Positions 1 to 8,711 of a stretch of 64,000 nucleotides of DNA are shown here, piece after piece. The stretch's first letter is position 1. Each line of letters opens with the position of its first letter. The position numbers and the translations under genes are program-made. Under the pieces are notes generated by a model. It was not told where the DNA came from and searched no databases. It worked only from the letters and a program-made list of their open reading frames with translations. Origin of the DNA: Glaciecola sp947496235 (lineage in GTDB: Bacteria; Pseudomonadota; Gammaproteobacteria; Enterobacterales; Alteromonadaceae); the NCBI RefSeq assembly GCF_050306235.1, contig NZ_JBLWFH010000002.1, positions 310,001 to 374,000 on the forward strand. Reading direction: 5' to 3'.

Positions 1-115
1 TATAGTGTATAGAAATAGCAAAAGGAATCAATTAAAATTTAAAATATTTAATTTTTATTGATAATATTAAATTATTGCGCTACATTAAATTCAACTCCGT
101 GGAAAGGAAATCGTT

Positions 116-568
116 ATGAGTTGGACTATAGACACAATAAATCAAGCTCTACAGGACAGTCAGTTTTATCAAAAGTATTTGGTAAAGCCTGAGCTGAGAG
201 CCGCTTCTTTATTGCTAACATTCGAAAGTTACGGAGATTTACCCGTAATTTTGGCGGTCAGTGACAAACAAATGTTAATAGAGGTAGCGCTTGTAGAGCG
301 TGATGAATTTAGCAACCCAGCTGAAATCGACTATCGATTATTGACCACCCACAAATATTTACCACTAAGCACAATTGCCATAGAAAAAATTAATGGCGTT
401 GACTGGTATGTGCTATTTGGCGCATTGTCCACGGACAGCAACCTTGAGTTAATTGCTGAAGAATTATTTGCTTTGGTGCAAAACACTTTCAGTGTCATTG
501 ATGCTTTAGAGCCACATTACAAGTTTAATAAACAAATTCCCCAAGCAGAACAAGGAGTCATGAAATGA
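116..568 (+). CDS. DUF2170 (YjfI-like) protein
   Basis: A 150-residue soluble protein with no signal peptide or membrane segment. Sequence style and context match the DUF2170/YjfI family, which in enterobacteria stands beside a PspA-like gene. A strong ribosome site (GGAAAGGAAA) sits just before the ATG. The end overlaps the following PspA/IM30 gene by four bases (ATGA), so translation is probably coupled. Its biochemical role is unknown; the context suggests that it assists the PspA-flotillin membrane-protection system. The family call rests on sequence resemblance and on the neighbour, and is fairly secure. Confidence 0.8.
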   Translation: MSWTIDTINQALQDSQFYQKYLVKPELRAASLLLTFESYGDLPVILAVSDKQMLIEVALVERDEFSNPAEIDYRLLTTHKYLPLSTIAIEKINGVDWYVLFGALSTDSNLELIAEELFALVQNTFSVIDALEPHYKFNKQIPQAEQGVMK

Positions 569-1254
569 ACATATTTAGTAAGTTATTCAGTGCATTAAAA
601 GGCGGGGCTAACGAAATGGGTGAAGCAGTTGTAGACGCCAATGCCATTCGAATTTTTGAACAGGAAATCAGAGAAGCAAAAGCGGATTTGGCAAAAGCAA
701 AAGAAAGTGAAATTTCTTTAGTGGCCTCAAAGAAACAAAATGAAGCCAAAATCACCCAACTAGAAAAGCAAATTGAGGAATATGAGTCACATGCTTCAGC
801 AGCTTTGGAAAAAGGAGATGAAGCGCTAGCTCTGGAAACCGCTGGTCATATTGCAAAACTTGAGTCTGACAAGGCAACAACAATGGAAAGTGTTAGTCAA
901 TTTAGCAGCCATTGCGACAAGATAAGAGCTCAAATAGTCAAAACTGAGAATCAAATTAAAGAAATGGAAAGTCAATTAAGCCAAGTAAAAGCGACTGATT
1001 CAGTACACAAAGCACAACAATCCATTCATAGTAATCTGAACTCTGGATCATCATCAGTGGCATCAGCGAAAGAGAGTCTTGAACGAATTAAAGAAAAACA
1101 GGCTGACTTTGAGGCCAAGCAAGCGGCAGCGGAAGAATTGGAAACGGCCAGTTCTTTAGATCAAAAGTTAAAAGAAGCGGGAATTAAAACCTCTGGTAAA
1201 AGTGCTGAAGATGTTTTGGCTGCAATAAAGGCAAAGAAGGCAAGTGCTAAATAG
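565..1254 (+). CDS. PspA/IM30 family protein
   Basis: A 229-residue, almost entirely alpha-helical and highly charged protein. It begins with the amphipathic helix (MNIFSKLFSALKGG) and then a long coiled coil typical of PspA/IM30 (about residues 25-190). PspA proteins are ESCRT-III-like and coat the inner face of the cytoplasmic membrane under stress. The gene lies between a DUF2170 gene and yqiJ/yqiK. It therefore corresponds to the YjfJ-like paralogue group rather than to the pspABC operon, and no PspF, PspB or PspC is seen nearby. The membrane-remodelling role is inferred from the family. Confidence 0.88.
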   Translation: MNIFSKLFSALKGGANEMGEAVVDANAIRIFEQEIREAKADLAKAKESEISLVASKKQNEAKITQLEKQIEEYESHASAALEKGDEALALETAGHIAKLESDKATTMESVSQFSSHCDKIRAQIVKTENQIKEMESQLSQVKATDSVHKAQQSIHSNLNSGSSSVASAKESLERIKEKQADFEAKQAAAEELETASSLDQKLKEAGIKTSGKSAEDVLAAIKAKKASAK

Positions 1255-1304
1255 TTAGCTAAAGATAAAACGTCTATTGCTCTTTCAAGCTTACAGGAAT
1301 TTCT

Positions 1305-1958
1305 ATGATTGAGTTTTTATTGAGTGACGCAAATACCCTATATACGGTGGCAATATGCATAGTGATAGGGCTTGGCTTAGTTGAAGGTCTCGCAATGATT
1401 TTCGGCCTAAGTATTGGTGCGCTGTTTGATGGCATATCTCCGATAGATATGGATTTTGAACTGGAAGCTGAAATATCGTCGGGAGGATTAACTGGAATAC
1501 TAGGTTGGTTAGCCCTGAATCGCTTGCCATTGATGATTTGGTTTGTGTTATTTATGACTTGTTTTGGTCTTTCTGGCTGGACTGCGAATTACTTATTCGG
1601 AAGCCTGTTTGGAGTGCTACTGCCGACATTAATTAGTTTTCCAGTTGCATTGGCGGTAGGGCTTACCCTAACAGGAAGAATAGGTAAACGATTGGCTAGG
1701 TTTATGCCCAAAAATGAAAGCTCAGCGATAAACACTGACACCTTTGGAGGCCGAATTGCGACAATTACCTTAGGGACAGCTCGCGTTGGTTCACCAAGCG
1801 AAGCGAGCTTTGTGGATAGCTTTAAACAAAAACACTACGTAATGGTTGAGCCAATAGAAAACGGACAAGAATTTCACGTTGGGCAGCAAGTAGTATTGGT
1901 GGAAAAAGGACCTAACAGTTGGTTGGCAACAAATATGGAAGCATCCACGGAAAGTTAG
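1305..1958 (+). CDS. yqiJ: YqiJ-like membrane protein with C-terminal OB-fold
   Basis: A 217-residue inner-membrane protein. Hydrophobic segments lie near residues 12-35, 60-80 and 85-120. A soluble C-terminal part (about 140-215) has the beta-rich pattern of the NfeD/YqiJ OB-fold. YqiJ-type proteins are nearly always encoded beside a flotillin, as here, and are thought to help organise flotillin assemblies. The ATG follows AGGAATTTCT. The 50-base gap from the PspA gene and 48-base gap to the flotillin gene, with no terminator, indicate one operon. Confidence 0.87.
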   Translation: MIEFLLSDANTLYTVAICIVIGLGLVEGLAMIFGLSIGALFDGISPIDMDFELEAEISSGGLTGILGWLALNRLPLMIWFVLFMTCFGLSGWTANYLFGSLFGVLLPTLISFPVALAVGLTLTGRIGKRLARFMPKNESSAINTDTFGGRIATITLGTARVGSPSEASFVDSFKQKHYVMVEPIENGQEFHVGQQVVLVEKGPNSWLATNMEASTES

Positions 1959-2006
1959 TATGACACAAAGTTGTCATTAAGAAGATAAATAGGAAAGGAG
2001 TTATTT

Positions 2007-3815
2007 ATGGAAACATTTACATCAGGCGGCACCTCTTTTACGTTAGTAATGGTTGGTGTAGGCATTTTATCCGTCATTGTTTTAGGTCTGATATTTGCCA
2101 AACTATATAAAAGAGCAACTAAAGAAACTGCTTTTGTTAGAACCGGTCTCGGCGGTGAAAAAGTTATAAAAGATGGCGGTGCCATAGTTCTACCCGTAGT
2201 TCATGAAACTATTCCGGTAAATATGAATACCCTTAGAATCGAAGTCTTAAAAACGCAGAAAGATGCATTGATCACCAAAGATAGAATGCGAGTGGATGTA
2301 AAAGCAGACTTCTATTTGCGAGTGGCGCCGAACGCTAATGGCATATCAATGGCGGCGCAAACTTTAGGTACAAGAACCACGCGAGCTGACGAAGTTAAAC
2401 AGCTTATGGAGTCGAAATTTGTCGATGTATTGCGAGCCGTTGCAGCTGAAATGACAATGACCGAAATGCACGAGCAAAGGGCTGATTTCGTTCAAAAAGT
2501 CCAACAAAGCGTTGCGAATGATTTGGAGAAAAATGGTTTAGAACTTGAATCTGTGTCTTTAACTGGTTTTGACCAAACAGATTTGGAATATTTTAATGAA
2601 AACAATGCGTTTGATGCCGAGGGTCGCGCTCGCCTTGCTAAAATTATTGAAGAAAAGCGTAAAGAAACCAATGATATTGAGCAAGAAAACCGTATAAAGA
2701 TTGAGCAGAGAAATTTAGAAGCTGAAATGCAATCTTTAGATATTAAGCGTGGTGAAGAAGAGGCACGTTTAACTCAAGAACAAGTATTAGCTTTTAAACG
2801 TCAGGAACAAAAGGCTGAAATTGCCAAGCAGAGGGAAATGAAGGAGCGAGAAGAGCGGGAAGCGGAAATTGCCAAGGAACGCGCAGTTGAAGTTGCTGAA
2901 ATTGCCAAAGCTCGAGAGATTGAAACCCAAGAAATTGACAAAAATAAGGCTCTTGAACAAGCTCGAATCGAACAGCAGAAAGATATTGAAGTTGCCGAGC
3001 AGGTGAAAGAAATCGCGGTTGCTATTAAGTCTGAGGAAGAATCAGCAGCCAGAGCGAAAGCGGCAGAAGCAGAAAAACTCAAAGTTGAAAAAGAAGAAGC
3101 GGTAACTACAGCTCGCCAAGTTGCGGAAGCAAATCGTAAGAAAGAAATCGAAGTTATTGACGCGAAAAAAGAAGCTGAACGTGAAGCTGTTGGTGTTACC
3201 GTAGAAGCAGCTGCCAAGAAAAACGCAGCACATGACACAGCTGAGGCTATATTAACTGAAGCTAAAGCTAAGTCAGATGCGCAAATTTTAGAAGCTGAAG
3301 CAAGAGAGAAAATACTTGCAGTTGAAGCTGAAGGTAAGCAAGCGCTACACGAAGCAGAGAATATTCTTAAAGATGAGCAAATTGAACTTCAGCGCGCCCT
3401 TGCAATCCTTAAAATATTACCAGAGGTCGTTGCGAATGCAGTTAAACCTCTTGAAAATATTGAAGGTATTAAGATTCTTCAAGGATATGGTGTTGCCGGA
3501 AATGGTACAACACTATCAAACGGCTCGGCTGGCGCAGGGCAATCAAACGGTGGAATTGCAGAGCAGGTTACCAATGCAGCACTGAGCTATCGTGCAAACG
3601 CTCCCATAGTGGATTCTTTACTAAAAGAGTTGGGTATGGTTGAGGGCGACGGCGCAGGTTTAGAAGAGCTTATCAAAGGAAACAGTGCGATTTTAAATAC
3701 TAAGGCTGTCAAATCGAATGGTATGACAAACATAGAACCTAGCACAAATGGCGTCTCAATGTATAAACCGACAGACACTACCGATAAGGATCAAACTTCG
3801 GACAAAGACGAGTAA
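2007..3815 (+). CDS. yqiK: Flotillin family protein YqiK
   Basis: A 602-residue SPFH/flotillin protein. One N-terminal membrane segment (about residues 9-32) is followed by the SPFH/PHB domain (about 40-230). A very long Glu/Lys/Ala-rich coiled coil (about 215-460) and a glycine-rich tail of low complexity complete it. Flotillins oligomerise into ring-like scaffolds that mark ordered membrane domains. The ribosome site GGAAAGGAG is strong. It is the last gene of the DUF2170-PspA-YqiJ-YqiK operon and is followed by a hairpin. Length and layout are normal for bacterial YqiK, and nothing is truncated. Confidence 0.92.
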   Translation: METFTSGGTSFTLVMVGVGILSVIVLGLIFAKLYKRATKETAFVRTGLGGEKVIKDGGAIVLPVVHETIPVNMNTLRIEVLKTQKDALITKDRMRVDVKADFYLRVAPNANGISMAAQTLGTRTTRADEVKQLMESKFVDVLRAVAAEMTMTEMHEQRADFVQKVQQSVANDLEKNGLELESVSLTGFDQTDLEYFNENNAFDAEGRARLAKIIEEKRKETNDIEQENRIKIEQRNLEAEMQSLDIKRGEEEARLTQEQVLAFKRQEQKAEIAKQREMKEREEREAEIAKERAVEVAEIAKAREIETQEIDKNKALEQARIEQQKDIEVAEQVKEIAVAIKSEEESAARAKAAEAEKLKVEKEEAVTTARQVAEANRKKEIEVIDAKKEAEREAVGVTVEAAAKKNAAHDTAEAILTEAKAKSDAQILEAEAREKILAVEAEGKQALHEAENILKDEQIELQRALAILKILPEVVANAVKPLENIEGIKILQGYGVAGNGTTLSNGSAGAGQSNGGIAEQVTNAALSYRANAPIVDSLLKELGMVEGDGAGLEELIKGNSAILNTKAVKSNGMTNIEPSTNGVSMYKPTDTTDKDQTSDKDE

Positions 3816-3849
3816 ATTTCTCGATTGAATGAACAAATATAAACACGCT

Positions 3850-3890
3850 CTAAGCAGTTGTATTTAAATGCAACTGCTTAGTATCGTTTT
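3850..3890 (+). terminator. Terminator of the PspA-flotillin operon
   Basis: A perfect 11-base inverted repeat (CTAAGCAGTTG at 3850-3860, complement at 3871-3881) lies 35 bases after the yqiK stop and is followed by TATCGTTTT. It is consistent with an intrinsic terminator, although the loop is 10 bases and the T run is short. Confidence 0.6.
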
Positions 3891-4024
3891 GCGCTGATGT
3901 TGTTTTTAAAAAGGTTTTCATATTCTAAAAATGAGCAAAACGTAAACAGATTGTTAAAAAAAGTCAATTGTGATTTAAATCTAGGTTTTACACACTAGTG
4001 TTTTGCCTAGCTAGCGTGCACATC

Positions 4025-5239
4025 ATGATGGCATTTCGTTTGAGTTTTATCGGATTACTCTTTTTATCCTTTTCTGCTTTTGTTAGCGGAAACCAAGACA
4101 AACAATCTTGTGAACAATATCATCCAACAGATTTTTCTGCACTTCCGACCATTACGAGTTTTCCTGATCCTTTTCTATTACTTGATGGTAAGTCGATTAC
4201 AACCAAATCTCAGTGGGAATGTGTTCGAAAACAAACCAAAGCTAAATTCGAACATTGGGAATTAGGTGAAAAACCGACGTCACCCGCAATTGTGAAAGGT
4301 GAAATATCAAAGGACAAACTTTTAGTTCAGGCCGGCAATAACGAGAAATTAATTGAATTTACTGCCGACATTTCTTTACCCAAACAGGGCAGTGCTCCCT
4401 ATCCTGCAATTATAGCCTTGGGGCGTTTTTCCTTAGATAAAGAATTATTGAATGATGCGGGTGTGGCGGTCATCACACTAAACAATAATCAACTGGGCGA
4501 GCAATTTGGTGGCCATTCAAGAGGAAAGGGTAAATTCTTTGATCTCTATGGGGCAGAGCATTCTGCAAGCGCTATGATCGCTTGGAGTTGGGGAGTAAGC
4601 CGCATTCTGGATGTACTTGAAGCCTCAGAACAAAGCATGTTTGATAGTTCTCGAATTGGTATCACTGGCTGCTCTCGTAATGGCAAAGGTGCTATTGTAG
4701 CTGGGGCATTTGATGACAGGTTAGTATTAACTATCGCCCAAGAATCAGGCTCTGGAGGCTCGGCCAGTTGGCGTTTATCGGATTATCAAAGAAGTATTGG
4801 TCAAAACGTCCAGACCCAATCGCAAATCGTAACTGAAAATGTATGGTTTAGAGAAGATTTTAAGCAGTTTAGTGGCAAGACTGCCAAAATACCTGTGGAC
4901 CATCACCAACTTATGGGTTTGATAGCCCCGAGAGGATTATTAGTAATTGAAAATACTTCCATGGAATGGCTGGGTAATCTAAGTTCTTTTTACACTGCGA
5001 ACCTAGCGAAAACTATCTGGCAAGCCCATGGAGTACCTGAAAATATCGCTATCCATCAAGTAGGAGGGTATCAACACTGTCAGTTACCCGAAGCTCAAAA
5101 GCCTTTGGTTAAGAAATATATCGAACATTTTTTACTCGGTGAAGGTGAGCTCGAAGATGAAATCAATTTTACTGATGGCAACTATAAATTCACAGTGTCC
5201 GACTGGCAACCATGGAATGTGCCAAAACTAAACCACTGA
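4025..5239 (+). CDS. CE15-type glucuronoyl esterase-like hydrolase
   Basis: An exported alpha/beta hydrolase of 404 residues. The nucleophile motif GCSRNGKGA (Ser about 217 from this start), the QESGSGG segment with its Glu, and a late GYQHCQLP segment with the likely catalytic His are the signature of carbohydrate esterase family 15. That family cleaves ester links between glucuronic acid and alcohols such as lignin or other polymers. An in-frame GTG lies at 3998, but the ATG pair at 4025/4028 directly starts a good signal peptide and is preferred; no ribosome site decides it. The gene converges on the cupin end of the GH16/TonB operon and may add uronic-ester cleavage to it. The true substrate in this organism is unknown. 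Confidence 0.82.
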   Translation: MMAFRLSFIGLLFLSFSAFVSGNQDKQSCEQYHPTDFSALPTITSFPDPFLLLDGKSITTKSQWECVRKQTKAKFEHWELGEKPTSPAIVKGEISKDKLLVQAGNNEKLIEFTADISLPKQGSAPYPAIIALGRFSLDKELLNDAGVAVITLNNNQLGEQFGGHSRGKGKFFDLYGAEHSASAMIAWSWGVSRILDVLEASEQSMFDSSRIGITGCSRNGKGAIVAGAFDDRLVLTIAQESGSGGSASWRLSDYQRSIGQNVQTQSQIVTENVWFREDFKQFSGKTAKIPVDHHQLMGLIAPRGLLVIENTSMEWLGNLSSFYTANLAKTIWQAHGVPENIAIHQVGGYQHCQLPEAQKPLVKKYIEHFLLGEGELEDEINFTDGNYKFTVSDWQPWNVPKLNH

Positions 5240-5242
5240 TAA

Positions 5243-6253
5243 TTATCGATTAATTTTATTTATCAGCAAAGCTCGCATTTTTCTCGCTAATAAAGGCGAT
5301 ACTTCATCCAGCATACCCAGCTTGTCTTCTGGTATGTGCTTGTTAGGGGCTGGGGAAAATACATAATGCTCAAAAAAAGCTTTCCAAGCTTCTCTTTGTG
5401 CTTGAGGAAGACTTTTAATTGCCAGCATCGCATGGATAAGGGCATCATTAGGTACGCCTACGTGATCGTCAACTTGGCGCCACCAGTAATTAACCAGAAT
5501 ATTGAAGTCGCTCAACGCCTCTACATGATGCCACCAAGTTGCCGGAATATAGATAGCGTCACCCGGTGAAAGCACCGCGCACTGAGCGCTTACGAGCGCT
5601 TGTTTAAATTTTGGATATTTGTCGAAGTCTGGGGCATGGAAATCTACTAAGCTGGCTGCTTGCCCGGCTGGAGTAAAATCAATTGGGCCAATGTACAAAT
5701 TCTCTATTTGCTCGGGTGGGAACAAGGTAAATCTGCGTTGGCCTGCGACATTGCATGCAAAGTTATCTGGAGCATCATGGTGAGCGGCTATTCGGCTTTG
5801 ATTGCCCATCCAAATGCTGGCCAAGGCGTTGGGTAAAAAGCCTATATCATTACTTTTTCTAAGACTCGGAAAAATACTATCAACCATGGTAGAACCAACA
5901 TAACGGGTTGGAGGGTTTGATTCGGTCTGGGATTGTTTGATGGCTGAAAAAACATCCCTGAGATTTTGATGGCTACGGGTAAAATTAAACCCTGATAAGT
6001 CTTGGTTGTAAAACAATCTACCTTTACACTCTGCGGGCGCTTGCATCAAATGAACGGGATTATCGTTATAAGCTGCTAACAAATATGCTTTTAACGCATC
6101 TGTAGACTCTTGTGCAACTTTTACCAATGGCCAATCACGAATAAAACCCTTTAGTACGACCGGCTGTGCGGCGTCCACTAGCTGTTTTGGATATCCCTCA
6201 TTAGCATTGTATTCAATACTTTCAATTTGGGGTAAAGACGAAAAAATATCCAT
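5243..6253 (-). CDS. Cupin-like (JmjC/cupin_8) domain protein
   Basis: A 336-residue cytoplasmic protein of the cupin_8 / JmjC-like oxygenase fold. The Fe-binding pattern appears as HHDAPD (H-x-D) and a late His in TWWHHVEAL, with AGQRRFTLFPPEQ between them. Such proteins are common last genes of Alteromonadales and Caulobacter-type clusters that contain a TonB receptor and a tryptophan-halogenase-like protein. Its substrate is unknown. The start overlaps the SapC stop (TAATG), so the two are translationally coupled. This gene ends the operon and converges on the CE15 gene only three bases away. Confidence 0.85.
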   Translation of the reverse strand: MDIFSSLPQIESIEYNANEGYPKQLVDAAQPVVLKGFIRDWPLVKVAQESTDALKAYLLAAYNDNPVHLMQAPAECKGRLFYNQDLSGFNFTRSHQNLRDVFSAIKQSQTESNPPTRYVGSTMVDSIFPSLRKSNDIGFLPNALASIWMGNQSRIAAHHDAPDNFACNVAGQRRFTLFPPEQIENLYIGPIDFTPAGQAASLVDFHAPDFDKYPKFKQALVSAQCAVLSPGDAIYIPATWWHHVEALSDFNILVNYWWRQVDDHVGVPNDALIHAMLAIKSLPQAQREAWKAFFEHYVFSPAPNKHIPEDKLGMLDEVSPLLARKMRALLINKINR

Positions 6254-6987
6254 TATAAGGTACTATTTTTTCGTTCGATCAAACGCGTTAAATTACCTAA
6301 GGAAGCGATGATCATATAAATGTCTTTTAGCATACCTTGTGAGTGTAATTGTCCAATCTGTTCTGCGTTTAGCGCTGCTAATACGTCTTGGTTAATTGTA
6401 TAAAGCTCGCCAAGACTAATTTTCTGTCCATTATGTAAACTAATACTCAGGTTAACAGGTTCAATCAATGCCAATTGTTCTAGGGCTTCAATAAAGATAT
6501 CGGTTTGCTGATGCCCCTCGTGTAATGCCAATAAAATGCTACTGACTTCTTGTAGATAACCACTTTGTCCACCATGAGGCATAAATACACTTTCACCTTC
6601 AGTCTGGCTGATGCGTGGACTTTGCATATCAATGAAAACAACAGGTGTTTGTTGACCCTGTTGATTTTGAAAGCCAATTAAAAAAGGCTTACGTTTAATG
6701 CTTAAAGGCACATAGTGTGCTTGCCAGCCATCCTTAGTTAGAAACAGATTTTCACTTTCCGCCATTCCGAACAGAGCGATAAGTTCAAACTTTTTGGAGT
6801 GTGAGTTTTTGCGCAAAAAAATTGGAAATTCAGTTTGCGCGGCCTCTAATTCACTTGGAATCAGAGTTGTGTAGCTTTGCAACTCGCCATAGTCTGGATG
6901 CAGATCAGTAATGATCTTAATATCTTTATGGGTGATATTGTCGAGCATTTCATGTTGTGTACTGATATTGTTATCTAACTTTGACAT
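6253..6987 (-). CDS. SapC family protein
   Basis: A 244-residue soluble protein resembling the SapC family first named from a Campylobacter S-layer locus. In marine gammaproteobacteria it appears instead in TonB receptor / tryptophan halogenase clusters. Features seen are the FPIFLRKN and FELIALFGM segments near the N terminus and an all-cytoplasmic composition without a signal peptide. Function is not established; a regulatory or accessory role in oligosaccharide uptake has only been inferred from context. It sits between the halogenase (31-base gap) and the cupin gene (coupled). Confidence 0.83.
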   Translation of the reverse strand: MSKLDNNISTQHEMLDNITHKDIKIITDLHPDYGELQSYTTLIPSELEAAQTEFPIFLRKNSHSKKFELIALFGMAESENLFLTKDGWQAHYVPLSIKRKPFLIGFQNQQGQQTPVVFIDMQSPRISQTEGESVFMPHGGQSGYLQEVSSILLALHEGHQQTDIFIEALEQLALIEPVNLSISLHNGQKISLGELYTINQDVLAALNAEQIGQLHSQGMLKDIYMIIASLGNLTRLIERKNSTL

Positions 6988-7018
6988 AGGACTAGCTTCT
7001 TCTGGTTTTCATTTTCAT

Positions 7019-8581
7019 TTAGGGTGCAGGTTGCAGTCCCTGTTGCCTAATACTTTCAATAAGATCTCGATTGGTGGGCAAACCACGCACCAATTTTTGT
7101 GTCATTTGATGGTTTTTCTTCAAATGCTGTTGCGCCAAAGCATGATTTAACGACTTTCTTTGAGTCGGTGGTGGTATGGAAGAAAAGCCCATGCCATATA
7201 ACACGTACTGGTAACTTGCAGTGGGAAAAATTTCATCTACATGGGTAAAATCTTGATGCCATGGCGGCTGGTAGCGCCATAATTCCAATAATGTTTGCAA
7301 ATCTTTTGGAATAGTCTCAGGGCGGCAGTTGTCAATCCAATACTCGGTATCTGTGCGCTTGGTTAACACATAATGCAGTTTTAAGAAGTCAATAATACGG
7401 TCCCAACGATAACTGAACTTATCGTTAAATCGTTTTGAGACTATGTCCATTATGCCTCTTGTAGCTGGTAATTGCTCACTAATCATAGCGGCAGATAACT
7501 CAACTAGGACCAAAGCGGAAGCCTCTAAGGGTTCTAAAAAGCCAGCGGATAAACCCACGGCGACACAGTTTTTATGCCAAAACTTTTCACGATGCCCAGG
7601 ATTAATCTCAATTTTCCTAACATTCAATTGAGCTGCTTTTTGCTCTCCGATCAAATTGGAAATGTAGTTTCTGAGCTCTACTTCTGCGGCATTTTGTGTC
7701 GTATGAGCACTGGAATAAACATGGCCCACACCTCGGCGGCTAGGTAGTCCAATATCCCATATCCATCCAGCGCTTTGCGCGGTACTTAAGGTATGAGATA
7801 GGATAGGACTTTGTTCGCTTTCGTAGGGTACATGGGTCGCCAGTGCGGTATCGTTAAACAAGATATCTTTGCATGATTTGAAACCGATGCCATAGTGTTC
7901 GCCCAGCAATAAAGATTTAAACCCAGTGCAGTCGATAAACAAATCACCCTCTATCTCGCCCGACTGTTTGGTCGAAAGCGAGGCAATGTCACCATTTTCT
8001 GCTGAATTTACTGCGGTGACATGATCTAGAATATGCCTTACGCCTAATTTTTCGGTGCAATGTTGTTGTAAAAATTGGGCAAATTTTCCTGCATCCAGAT
8101 GATAGGCGTAATTGGCTACGTGGGCGTATTCAGGGGTGGTAATTTGCTTAGGCGCAAGACCGTTTTCACATAACTGGCTTTGAAAGCAAACCGCGTCTGC
8201 AAAAGATACTTTATCAGCATGAGGTTGCCAAAATGGCGCTAGATTAATTTCATTAAAGCCTTGCGGCAACACCAGTGGATGATAATAGGCATCGTCATCT
8301 GCGCCTGTGACCCATTTGGCAAATTTAGCCCCTTGTTTAAACGAAGCGTCACAATATTTAAAAAAGTCTGTTTCACTGATCCCGGTTTTACGTAAGGTAC
8401 TGCGCATGGTCGGCCAGGTACCCTCTCCAACGCCGATAGTCTTCACGTCTGGGGATTCAATTAGGCTGACCTTAATTCCTTTGTCGCTATGGGCACAATG
8501 TTCCGCCGCTAATACAGCGCAGGTCAACCAACCGGCTGTGCCGCCGCCCACTATGACGATATTGCGAATAGGCTTGTCCAT
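7019..8581 (-). CDS. Tryptophan halogenase-like flavoprotein
   Basis: A 520-residue FAD-dependent protein. The N terminus holds the dinucleotide-binding motif VGGGTAGW (about residues 11-18). The flavin-halogenase signature is present as GWIWDIGLP, with IG where IP is usual. A GVGEGTWPT segment matches the family motif near the active-site lysine. I chose the ATG at 8581, where the Rossmann strand begins and a GAGA ribosome site lies upstream; a longer frame from 8647 adds 22 unlikely residues. These TonB-cluster homologues have no proven halogenation of tryptophan. The gene sits in the order TonB receptor - halogenase - SapC - cupin. Confidence 0.86.
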   Translation of the reverse strand: MDKPIRNIVIVGGGTAGWLTCAVLAAEHCAHSDKGIKVSLIESPDVKTIGVGEGTWPTMRSTLRKTGISETDFFKYCDASFKQGAKFAKWVTGADDDAYYHPLVLPQGFNEINLAPFWQPHADKVSFADAVCFQSQLCENGLAPKQITTPEYAHVANYAYHLDAGKFAQFLQQHCTEKLGVRHILDHVTAVNSAENGDIASLSTKQSGEIEGDLFIDCTGFKSLLLGEHYGIGFKSCKDILFNDTALATHVPYESEQSPILSHTLSTAQSAGWIWDIGLPSRRGVGHVYSSAHTTQNAAEVELRNYISNLIGEQKAAQLNVRKIEINPGHREKFWHKNCVAVGLSAGFLEPLEASALVLVELSAAMISEQLPATRGIMDIVSKRFNDKFSYRWDRIIDFLKLHYVLTKRTDTEYWIDNCRPETIPKDLQTLLELWRYQPPWHQDFTHVDEIFPTASYQYVLYGMGFSSIPPPTQRKSLNHALAQQHLKKNHQMTQKLVRGLPTNRDLIESIRQQGLQPAP

Positions 8582-8659
8582 CAAAATTTTGTCTCTTTGT
8601 GTTACAAACTCGGAAAAAGCGTCTTTAATATTGTAGGACAATACCAAGTCTGGTCCAAA

Positions 8660-8698
8660 ATAAAAAACAAGAAGCCATCTTTCGACAGCTTCCTGTTC
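8660..8698 (-). terminator. Terminator or attenuator after the TonB receptor gene
   Basis: On the minus strand the receptor stop is followed by a hairpin whose arms lie at 8684-8696 and 8667-8679. The stem has about 13 pairs including G-U pairs, the loop is four bases, and six T residues follow. It could end most transcripts before the halogenase gene or lower their level. Confidence 0.65.
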
Positions 8699-8711
8699 TT
8701 CTTCCCCTTAC

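Noticed and set aside
2801..3238. Long minus-strand open frames inside the flotillin coiled coil
   Set aside because: They mirror the Glu/Lys/Ala-rich repeats of yqiK and lack ribosome sites.
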